Part shown: positions 33,934-40,500 of the stretch, in pieces
Layout of the letters: every line of letters starts with the position of its first letter
Position numbering within the stretch: the stretch's first letter is position 1
Origin: JANQJA01 sp040880285
Lineage (GTDB): Bacteria; Pseudomonadota; Gammaproteobacteria; Pseudomonadales; Azotimanducaceae
NCBI GenBank assembly: GCA_040880285.1
Contig: JBBDIT010000041.1
Span: forward strand, 45,477-109,476
Direction of reading: 5' to 3'
Length of the DNA stretch: 64,000 nucleotides
The notes under the pieces: model-generated
Databases searched by the model: none
Seen by the model: the letters and a program-made list of their open reading frames with translations, nothing else
What the model was told of the DNA's origin: nothing
Translations under genes and position numbers: made by a program

Positions 33934-34770
33934 TTATTTTTTGCGAAAGTGGAGTATACCCCAGGACAGGTAGCCATTGTCGGCGGCATCCACCCAGTTT
34001 TTTAGTCCTACCAGCATACGAGACAAATAATCCATGCTGATTTTACCTACCAGATCGTTCTGACGTGACGCGAGTTCGGTACCCACGTTGTCGTAGTGGT
34101 TACGAAGCTGCTCCACCATCGGCGTTACTTTGACTTCCTCGAAGCCCAGGTCAGCCAGTTGTTCCTGGTACCACCTGATCGAACCGAGCGAGTCTAGTTC
34201 CAGCCGATCATACACAGGCTGCAAGACACCAGGTGGGCAATCGTCTGCTTGCATCGGATCCGTAAAGACTAGTTCGCCTCCGGGTCTGGTTATACGGTTG
34301 ATTTCCTCCAGTACTTTTCTGCGCTGCCCGCTATGCAAGAATGCATCCTGTGACCACACCAGATCCATGGTGTGGTCCTCTTCGGGAATATTTTCAAAAC
34401 TGCCATGTTGGACGCTGACCTTGTCTTGCAGACCATGTTTCTTGTTGAGCATACGGTTGCGCTCATTCTGTCTTTCGCTGACGTTGAGGCAGGTTACATG
34501 GCAGCCGAACCTTCTCGCGAGATAACGGGCCGAACCACCATAACCGGCCCCGAGGTCGATGACTTTGGAGTCAGGGGTTACGTTCTCAAGGGAGGAAGCC
34601 ATCATTTCCACGGTCTTGTGTGATGCGTCCGGAATGCTGATACCGGGTTCGTCGTAGATGCCGATATGGATGTCTTCGCCGCCCCACACGGTTTCGTAAA
34701 AGTGGTCAGCGTCGTCGCTGTCATAGTAAGTTTCTGCCGTTGATTCGGCTGATGATTTATTCGGCGTCAT
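33934..34770 (-). CDS. sdmt: sarcosine/dimethylglycine N-methyltransferase
   Basis: A 278-residue methyltransferase that makes glycine betaine from sarcosine or dimethylglycine using SAM. It starts with AETYYDSDDADHFYETVWGG and EDIHIGIY, signature of SDMT proteins. SAM motif I is VIDLGAGYGGSARYLARRFG, with TCLNVSERQNERNR after it. DLVWSQDAFLHSG and PGGELVFTDPMQADDCPP follow, conserved in this family. The start at 34770 overlaps the preceding methyltransferase by 14 bases, so translation is coupled. The neighbouring gene supplies the earlier steps, and a BCCT transporter follows. Gene order and both sequences agree, so confidence is high. The symbol is a literature abbreviation. Confidence 0.93.
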   Translation of the reverse strand: MTPNKSSAESTAETYYDSDDADHFYETVWGGEDIHIGIYDEPGISIPDASHKTVEMMASSLENVTPDSKVIDLGAGYGGSARYLARRFGCHVTCLNVSERQNERNRMLNKKHGLQDKVSVQHGSFENIPEEDHTMDLVWSQDAFLHSGQRRKVLEEINRITRPGGELVFTDPMQADDCPPGVLQPVYDRLELDSLGSIRWYQEQLADLGFEEVKVTPMVEQLRNHYDNVGTELASRQNDLVGKISMDYLSRMLVGLKNWVDAADNGYLSWGILHFRKK

Positions 34771-35584
34771 AGTTTTTCTCTGCAATATGTACGAAGAAGT
34801 CAGGATCTATTTCCTGATAGGTCTCCTGGAAGTCACCGTAAGTCTTCACCTTCTGGAATCCGGCTTCCTTTAACAGCTTGCGTGTGTAGTTCTTTCGCAG
34901 GGGAAACATATTCAGGAAGTGCTCCGAGCCATCCGGAAATGAATAGCAGAAGCGGGCGAGCCCCTCATCCACGTGTACAGGCTCGGCTGAGACCTGGTCT
35001 CCGCAATAATAGTATTTGTGTTTGGTTGAGAATCCCTGGTCGAGAATCCCGTCATAATTGCGCTGATCAATGATCAGGATGCCATCGTGCTTGAGCGCGG
35101 CATAGAATTCAGCCAGCGCACGTCGGCGGTCATTTTCATCAAAGAGATGAGTGAAGGAATTGCCGAGGCAAATGATCGCGTCAAACTTGTGGTGTACGTC
35201 CCGATTGAGCCATCGCCAGTCTGCGTGAACCGAGTTCAAAATCATGCCTCGCTTCCTGGCATTCTCAAATGCTTTCACCAGCATCTGGGCGTTGCCGTCG
35301 ACGCTGACCACGTCAAATCCCGCCTGCAACAGGCGTATGGAGTGGAATCCTGTGCCAGCTGCCACATCCAGAACTGAATGTTTGTCCCGGGCTTTCAGCT
35401 GTTCGATAAAAAACGCACCTTCACTTTCGGCACGAGCATCCCAGTCGATAAGATCGTCCCAGACCTCAACGAAGTTCTGGACATATTCGGACTGGTAGTG
35501 ATCGCTTTCACGTGTTTCTGTCGGGTTCCCGCCGAAGTCTTGTTCCGCGGGAATTTGTGCAAGGCCTGGTGTTTGGTTACTCAT
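34757..35584 (-). CDS. gsmt: glycine/sarcosine N-methyltransferase
   Basis: A 275-residue methyltransferase that converts glycine to sarcosine and on to dimethylglycine with SAM. The N-terminal YQSEYVQNFVEVWDDLIDWD, the SAM motif VLDVAAGTGFHSIRLLQAGF, and VHADWRWLNRDVHHKFDAIICLGNSFTHL (read as two blocks) are those of GSMT from halophiles such as Halorhodospira. NYDGILDQGF and KYYYCGDQVSAEPVH follow. The first methylation step and the second methyltransferase together make glycine betaine from glycine without choline. It overlaps the MarR gene by 4 bases (ATGA) and the next methyltransferase by 14, so all three are coupled. Confidence 0.94.
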   Translation of the reverse strand: MSNQTPGLAQIPAEQDFGGNPTETRESDHYQSEYVQNFVEVWDDLIDWDARAESEGAFFIEQLKARDKHSVLDVAAGTGFHSIRLLQAGFDVVSVDGNAQMLVKAFENARKRGMILNSVHADWRWLNRDVHHKFDAIICLGNSFTHLFDENDRRRALAEFYAALKHDGILIIDQRNYDGILDQGFSTKHKYYYCGDQVSAEPVHVDEGLARFCYSFPDGSEHFLNMFPLRKNYTRKLLKEAGFQKVKTYGDFQETYQEIDPDFFVHIAEKNYDAE

Positions 35585-36150
35585 ATCGGATCCGTTTTAG
35601 TTGCTACGTTTACGTCAGGTTGCCCTGTGGCCGAACCGACTGTGGGTTCGTCGCCAGGGGCAGGGGCTGGTGACAGTGTTTCTGTCGCCAGTATGGGGTC
35701 GGCCAGAATGTCGTCTGCCTCCATCATGGCAGCGATGCGCTGGAGGGTGGCCAGAGTTTGGGTCTGTTCCCATTCTTCCAGTCGGGACAATTCTTTCCTG
35801 AACCGGTCTTCAAGCAATGTCGGGGTCTCCCGAAGGACGGCGACACCACGCGTGGTTATGGTCGAGGTGACGGAGCGCCGATCCTTGTCGTCGCGTTCCC
35901 GACGAATCAGCCCTTGCTGTTCCAGCCTGAACAGGATACCGGTGACGGTGGGCTGGCTCAGGTTGACGGCCCGGGCAAGGGTCGTGACCGGAATGGGCCC
36001 GAGTCTGGCGATTGCGCGCAGGGTCACAAATTGCGGCCCGGTGACGCCATAGTCACGCACCAGCTGCTTGGAATTCAGGTCGATGGCACGCACAACTCTT
36101 CGGATGGCTGCGAGAATCGAATCGGCCAGATCATGTGCTTGAACATTCAT
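35581..36150 (-). CDS. MarR family regulator heading the betaine operon
   Basis: A 189-residue winged-helix regulator. RDYGVTGPQFVTLRAIA and VTTLARAVNLSQPTVTGILF form the MarR helix-turn-helix, and RRERDDKDRRSVTSTITTRG is the conserved wing. A 30-residue Pro- and Asp-rich tail follows. Start ATG 36150 (MNVQAHDL). It is the first gene of a four-gene operon with gsmt, sdmt and the BCCT transporter, with its stop overlapping the gsmt start. MarR-type regulators control ectoine genes (EctR) and betaine genes (GbsR), so local control of osmolyte synthesis is likely, though the signal is not readable. Confidence 0.9.
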   Translation of the reverse strand: MNVQAHDLADSILAAIRRVVRAIDLNSKQLVRDYGVTGPQFVTLRAIARLGPIPVTTLARAVNLSQPTVTGILFRLEQQGLIRRERDDKDRRSVTSTITTRGVAVLRETPTLLEDRFRKELSRLEEWEQTQTLATLQRIAAMMEADDILADPILATETLSPAPAPGDEPTVGSATGQPDVNVATKTDPI

Positions 36151-36469
36151 AGGCTGCAAAGTATATCGAACTGAATGGATTATATTAAGGTTGACTCTCG
36201 GAATTGACCAGTTAATGAGGAAATATCTGACAAAAATACATGCAATTGAATGGAAATACTCGTTGCCCACCTGGGCGGGGCGGAAATTCGGGAAGAATGG
36301 GCCTTCCAGGAAATATTAGTGGAAATCCCTAATGTATCGCTATCAGGAAGCAAGAATTGTTCAACTTCCCTAGACCTGCTTGCCTATACTATGGCGTTTG
36401 CCGGACTTTGACCGGCTACGACACCGAGCCACCGTGGTAAGCCGCCAACTGTTAAATGGAGTCATCCTG
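36151..36469. other. 319-base divergent control region, MarR operon and hpd
   Basis: This stretch must hold the promoters of the MarR-betaine operon (leftward) and of hpd (rightward). The part nearest the MarR start is AT-rich (36155-36245) and contains several short dyads around tgcaattgaatg, which are candidates for a MarR operator, but none is strong enough to call. No gene, RNA or terminator is seen. Confidence 0.45.
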
Positions 36470-37522
36470 ATGACCAGTGACAAGCCAATTGAAAATCCGA
36501 TGGGTACCGACGGATTCGAGTTTATCGAGTATACGTCGGAGGACCCGGCCTATCTGCGCACCCTGTTTGAGCGTCTGGGATTTCCGATCACCGGCAGGCA
36601 CCGCCACAAGGACGTGACCTTGCATTCCCAGGGCGACATCAATTTCATTATCAATGCGGAAAAGGCCAGCTTCGCGCAGCAGTTTGCGACCCGACACGGA
36701 CCGTCAATTTGCGCGATTGCTTTCCGGGTGCGAGATGCGCGGACGGCGTTTGAGCGGGCCTGTGAATTGGGTGCGACTCCGGTACCGAGCGAGGCTGGTC
36801 CTATGGAACTCAATATCCCTGCAATTGAAGGGATTGGCGGCAGTCGGCTGTATCTGGTGGACCGGTATGGTGACAGCACGATCTATGATGTCGATTTTGA
36901 ACCGGTCAAACCCGGCCCCGAAGTTAGAAAGACCGGGCTCACCCACGTTGATCACCTGACCCATAATGTGCACCGGGGCAATATGGATGAATGGGCTGGA
37001 TACTATGAGCGTCTATTCAACTTTTCCGAGATTCGCCACTTTGACATTACTGGAGAGCAGACCGGTCTCATCAGTCGGGCCATGGTCAGTCCGTGCGGCA
37101 AGATTCGAATTCCCATCAACGAATCTGCGGACGACAAGTCACAGATAGAAGAGTATTTGCGGGAGTACCAGGGCGAAGGCATTCAGCACATTGCCCTTGG
37201 AACCGACGATATATACGCGAGTGTGGACCGATTGAAAGAGAATGAGATCGTATTCCAGACAACGCCTGAGACTTATTTTGAAGTGATCAATGAGCGTGTG
37301 ATTGGCCACGATGAAGAGGTTGCTGCGCTCTCCAGTCGCCAGATCCTGATAGATGGTGGTGCTGATGAAGGGATTTTGTTGCAGATTTTTACGGAGAACC
37401 TGATCGGCCCGATTTTCTTCGAGATCATCCAGCGCAAGGGAAACGAAGGATTTGGTGAAGGTAACTTCCAGGCTCTGTTCGAATCCATCGAAAGGGATCA
37501 GATGCGCCGTGGCGTTTTATAG
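36470..37522 (+). CDS. hpd: 4-hydroxyphenylpyruvate dioxygenase
   Basis: A 350-residue non-heme iron dioxygenase that turns 4-hydroxyphenylpyruvate into homogentisate, the second step of tyrosine breakdown. It has two vicinal-oxygen-chelate domains. The iron ligands are in LTHVDHLTHNVHRG (first His), GIQHIALGTDDI (second His) and FFEIIQRKGNEGFGEGNF (Glu about residue 330). The N-terminus GTDGFEFIEYTSED and the length are standard. ATG 36470 is the start. hmgA and aacS, which continue the pathway, are 20 kb away on the same strand beyond nuo. The last codons overlap a perfect terminator stem. Confidence 0.94.
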   Translation: MTSDKPIENPMGTDGFEFIEYTSEDPAYLRTLFERLGFPITGRHRHKDVTLHSQGDINFIINAEKASFAQQFATRHGPSICAIAFRVRDARTAFERACELGATPVPSEAGPMELNIPAIEGIGGSRLYLVDRYGDSTIYDVDFEPVKPGPEVRKTGLTHVDHLTHNVHRGNMDEWAGYYERLFNFSEIRHFDITGEQTGLISRAMVSPCGKIRIPINESADDKSQIEEYLREYQGEGIQHIALGTDDIYASVDRLKENEIVFQTTPETYFEVINERVIGHDEEVAALSSRQILIDGGADEGILLQIFTENLIGPIFFEIIQRKGNEGFGEGNFQALFESIERDQMRRGVL

Positions 37523-37537
37523 CGCCACGGCTGTTTT
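37506..37537 (+). terminator. rho-independent terminator overlapping the end of hpd
   Basis: A perfect 9-bp inverted repeat (gccgtggcg / cgccacggc) with an 8-base loop holding the hpd stop codon, followed by tgtttt. The stem lies partly in the last hpd codons. Its 3' arm and T-run are the first unit of the 19-bp repeat that follows. Confidence 0.8.
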
Positions 37538-37762
37538 ACGGCGCCACGGCTGTTTTACGGCGCCACGGCTGTTTTACGGCGCCACGGCTGTTTTANNNNN
37601 NNNNNNNNNNNNNNNNNNNNNNNNNNNNNNNNNNNNNNNNNNNNNNNNNNNNNNNNNNNNNNNNNNNNNNNNNNNNNNNNNNNNNNNNNNNNNNNGCGCC
37701 ACGGCTGTTTTACGGCGCCACGGCTGTTTTACGGCGCCACGGCTGTTTTACGGCGCCACGGC
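37522..37762. repeat. 19-bp tandem repeat made of terminator 3' arms
   Basis: Perfect tandem copies of gcgccacggctgttttacg start at the hpd stop and run, through a 100-N gap, to the end of the convergent gene at 37767. Each unit is the right arm and T-run of the hpd terminator. Four copies are seen before the gap (37522-37595) and about three and a half after it, but the flanks share 55 identical bases, so the true count is uncertain. Confidence 0.92.
37596..37695. other. artificial gap inside the 19-bp repeat
   Basis: Exactly 100 Ns. The 55 bases before (37541-37595) and after (37696-37750) are identical. Because they are entirely repeat, either no bases are missing or any number of 19-bp units are. 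Confidence 0.9.
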
Positions 37763-37766
37763 GTTT

Positions 37767-38012
37767 CTAATCGACGATACTGACCCTGATTCGGGTTGCG
37801 TGATGGTCCTGGGCAACATTGAGCAAACTGTGCTTGATGTCCTCGATACGCAGATTTTGATCTATTCGCACTTGCCGGCCTGAAGTCGATCGAATCCAGT
37901 CTTCCAGTTGCTTCTCGTCACTGCGTGACAGTTCGATCGTGTCCTCGAAATCCTTGACGAAAGGTGTATTGCTGTATGAGTCGACATAAATTTCCAGTCT
38001 TTGTAATGCCAT
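37767..38012 (-). CDS. hypothetical protein, 81 residues
   Basis: A small protein with a regular strand-helix-strand look: MALQRLEIYVDSYSNTPFVK, a charged middle (ELSRSDEKQLEDWIRSTSG) and NVAQDHHATRIRVSIVD at the end. There is no signal peptide or known motif. ATG 38012 is preferred; the frame extends to 38048, but that part adds only a weak start. It is convergent with hpd across the 19-bp repeat. I do not recognise the family, and the even composition supports a real gene. Confidence 0.6.
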   Translation of the reverse strand: MALQRLEIYVDSYSNTPFVKDFEDTIELSRSDEKQLEDWIRSTSGRQVRIDQNLRIEDIKHSLLNVAQDHHATRIRVSIVD

Positions 38013-38251
38013 TGTTGTTGTACCCTGCCTATCCCTGAGGGACCCCATTAAAGCCTGCCAAAGATCCAGTTAATGTGAGCAGATTCACAAGTTTTTCAGG
38101 AGATTCACTGGAATTCGGGAAATATGTGAAGCTCGTCACAGTTTAAATAGTAAAGATAAAACTTTTCTTTTGTTCGCTTGTGTTTTATTTGTGAGTCTCT
38201 CATTGCCGAGTCTCTTGAGCGCTTTAGTTCCCACAGGATCGCCTGCCCCGG

Positions 38252-38512
38252 CTAGACCAGACTGAAGTTATGTTCATAGATCTCTTTGGTGCGAAGTTTC
38301 AAACCTTTTTCCTCCACTGTCGGCAGTCCCTCACCGGTCGCTTTCAGGGCATAAGGGCCGCCGGGTTTGATGTTTTCGAATTGATAGAAACCCGCCTGGT
38401 CAGTAATTTTTGCAAACAGCGAGCCGGTCGGCTCATGCAGGGCTAATACCTTTACGTTACACAAAGGATTTCCATTGACGTCTGTAACAGTCCCGCGAAT
38501 TGACACACTCAT
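38252..38512 (-). CDS. carboxypeptidase-regulatory-like beta-sandwich protein
   Basis: An 86-residue protein that is one whole carboxypeptidase-regulatory-like (CarboxypepD_reg) domain: RGTVTDVNGNPLCNVKVLAL opens it, then DQAGFYQFENIKPGGPYALK and a final strand. Such domains usually decorate larger secreted or outer-membrane proteins, so one encoded alone, with no signal peptide, is unusual. The start at 38512 has a purine-rich site upstream. The function is unknown. The 239 bases between it and the 81-residue protein gene hold nothing recognisable. Confidence 0.7.
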   Translation of the reverse strand: MSVSIRGTVTDVNGNPLCNVKVLALHEPTGSLFAKITDQAGFYQFENIKPGGPYALKATGEGLPTVEEKGLKLRTKEIYEHNFSLV

Positions 38513-38637
38513 AGCATTTCCTCTCTCAAGAAATGATGGGGTGATCCAGCCACGAAATTGCTTTTAATTCATGTCGTTTTCAGACTCGAGCAACGTTCGT
38601 TATTGAATGATTGCAGTGTAGATGCCATATGATTTCG

Positions 38638-38868
38638 TCAGCGCAACTGCACAAGCTTCTCCAGGACAGCAGGGTCTGGATGTATTGATGGTACTCCTCG
38701 GCGAGGCATCACGCCAAGCCCGCTGAATGCCCTGTCCAGTAAGGGTTCCAGGGGCAGGGACAGGTATTCAAGCCAGCCGGGTGACAAACCCTGGATAGGT
38801 TCAGGTTGGACCCGGGCACGGCGGTCACATCGTGAAAGGTGTGCGGTGTCGGGAGGGATCCTTGTTGC
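38638..38868 (-). pseudogene. possible gene remnant, C-terminal reading frame only
   Basis: A 76-codon minus-strand frame with no convincing start but with protein-like sequence: VQPEPIQGLSPGWLEYLSLP, then FSGLGVMPRRGVPSIHPDP and VLEKLVQLR before the stop. A second frame overlapping its upstream part (38825-38956) also looks protein-like (YDHVNFRDLIEMYHVTKF) and runs into the 6-bp repeat and gap. One reading is a decayed gene broken by a frameshift and the repeat. I cannot identify a family, and it may not be a gene at all. The 125 bases from 38513 to 38637 hold nothing. Confidence 0.3.
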
Positions 38869-38956
38869 TTATGAATTTCGTCACGTGGTACATTTCGATC
38901 AGATCGCGGAAATTCACGTGATCGTATAGCGTGACGTTGTAGAGGTAGAGGTAGAG

Positions 38957-39056
38957 NNNNNNNNNNNNNNNNNNNNNNNNNNNNNNNNNNNNNNNNNNNN
39001 NNNNNNNNNNNNNNNNNNNNNNNNNNNNNNNNNNNNNNNNNNNNNNNNNNNNNNNN
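38957..39056. other. artificial gap, 55-base flanking overlap
   Basis: Exactly 100 Ns. The 55 bases ending at 38956 equal the 55 bases starting at 39057. Both copies end in the 6-bp repeat, which probably caused the contig break. Confidence 0.9.
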
Positions 39057-39094
39057 GATCGCGGAAATTCACGTGATCGTATAGCGTGACGTTG

Positions 39095-39130
39095 TAGAGG
39101 TAGAGGTAGAGGTAGAGGTAGAGATAGAGG
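39095..39130. repeat. 6-bp tandem repeat (tagagg)
   Basis: Six copies of tagagg, one of them tagaga. The start of the same array is also present at 38940-38956, before the gap, as part of the 55-base overlap. It is intergenic, about 250 bases upstream of nuoA. The 252 bases from 39131 to 39382 should contain the nuo promoter; I see no clear -35/-10 pair. Confidence 0.93.
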
Positions 39131-39382
39131 TATCGAGCAGAATAAGAACTTAAAAATTCCCATGAAGTAGAAGCAGTAGCTATACCGGCAAATCCTGAGG
39201 TTCGGTTATGGCAAGGCAGTCGAAAATTCTGTCACCACGCGATCTACAGATTGTCATCGACAACCTGGCGGGAATCCCCATTGCCCTTTCTTTTGTCCTT
39301 AAAAAAACCAACTACACAACACACCACTCCCTGCAACATGTAAATTCCTGTGCTGTCATGTTAGGCAAGGGAGGGCGACGCT

Positions 39383-39796
39383 TTGGCTGAATCTCCCCTG
39401 TGGCCCCTCGTAGTCTATTTTGCGTCTGTCATTGTTCTTGTTATCGCCATCCTTGGGCTGTCGTCTGTCGTTGGGCAACGCTCGAAGATGGAGCGCGCGC
39501 GTGGCGAGCCCTTTGAATCCGGGGTAGAACATATAGGGAGTGCACAGATCGCCGTATCCGTTGAGTTTTACCTGATTGCGATGTTCTTCGTGATTTTTGA
39601 CCTCGAAACCGTATTTATCTTTGCCTGGGCAGTGGCGTTCTATGAGTTGGGTGTCTTCGGTTATCTGGCGATATCCGTGTTCATTTTCATTCTTGTTGTT
39701 GCGCTTGCCTACGAGTGGAAGTCCGGTGCCCTGGAGTGGGGGGTAAAGTCACGCCGGGGCCTTGTACTAGATCGGACCAGGGAGTTGGAGCGTTAA
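39383..39796 (+). CDS. nuoA: NADH-quinone oxidoreductase subunit A
   Basis: A 137-residue membrane subunit of respiratory complex I, first gene of a complete nuo operon. It has three hydrophobic helices. The conserved loop ERARGEPFESGVEHIGSA between helices 1 and 2, followed by VSVEFYLIAMFFVIFDLETV, is the family hallmark. The start is a TTG codon at 39383, with gggaggg eight bases upstream; no ATG in frame gives the first helix. A rare start codon on the first gene may keep its synthesis low. nuoB follows after 2 bases. Confidence 0.93.
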   Translation: MAESPLWPLVVYFASVIVLVIAILGLSSVVGQRSKMERARGEPFESGVEHIGSAQIAVSVEFYLIAMFFVIFDLETVFIFAWAVAFYELGVFGYLAISVFIFILVVALAYEWKSGALEWGVKSRRGLVLDRTRELER

Positions 39797-39798
39797 AG

Positions 39799-40437
39799 AT
39801 GGAATGGAGCCTGTCGAAGGTCAACGAGACGATTCCGGTACGTGAACTGGATACCGCTATTGATGACCACATTCGCAAGAACGTGATCGTGGCCCGGCTT
39901 GAAGAACTGTTGGCCTGGGGGCGAAAGAATTCTATCTGGCCGTTTAATTTTGGATTGTCCTGTTGCTATGTGGAAATGGCGACGTCATTTACCTCCAGGT
40001 TTGACATAGCCAGGTTCGGTTCGGAAGTGATTCGTGCCACGCCTCGCCAGGCTGACCTCATGGTGATATCGGGCACCTGTTTCCTGAAGATGGCCCCGGT
40101 AATACAACGGCTTTATGAGCAATTGCTGGAACCCAAGTGGGTTATATCCATGGGTTCGTGTGCTAACTCCGGTGGCATGTATGACATCTATAGTGTTGTT
40201 CAGGGGGTGGACAAGTTTATCCCGGTAGATGTGTATGTCCCTGGCTGCCCGCCTCGTCCCGACGCGCTTTTACAAGGGCTCATGATGTTACAGGAAGCCG
40301 TCGGTGAAGAGCGCAGGCCTCTCAGTTGGGTGGTTGGAGACCAGGGTGTTATCCGGCCGGAAAAAGTCAGCCAGCGGGACAAACGAACCAAAGAAAGGAT
40401 GCAGGCTACTGAATTACGCGGTCCTGATGAGGTATAG
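39799..40437 (+). CDS. nuoB: NADH-quinone oxidoreductase subunit B
   Basis: A 212-residue peripheral subunit that carries iron-sulfur cluster N2, the last electron carrier before quinone. The cluster ligands are the adjacent cysteines in FGLSCCYVEM, one in SGTCFLKMAP and one in VPGCPPRPDALLQG. ATG 39799 starts 2 bases after the nuoA stop. A basic C-terminal tail follows the conserved domain. There are 63 bases between it and nuoCD, the widest space in the first half of the operon. Confidence 0.96.
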   Translation: MEWSLSKVNETIPVRELDTAIDDHIRKNVIVARLEELLAWGRKNSIWPFNFGLSCCYVEMATSFTSRFDIARFGSEVIRATPRQADLMVISGTCFLKMAPVIQRLYEQLLEPKWVISMGSCANSGGMYDIYSVVQGVDKFIPVDVYVPGCPPRPDALLQGLMMLQEAVGEERRPLSWVVGDQGVIRPEKVSQRDKRTKERMQATELRGPDEV

Positions 40438-40500
40438 ACAAGCTGGCAAGTAGTTAGTAGCAGAGTGTGAATTTGAGGTCATAGGCAAGAGGAGTGGGAG

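Noticed and set aside
39208..39390. Open frame of 60 codons just before nuoA
   Set aside because: It overlaps the nuoA start, has a mixed composition with no recognisable motif and lacks a clear ribosome site. It is more likely part of the nuo leader.
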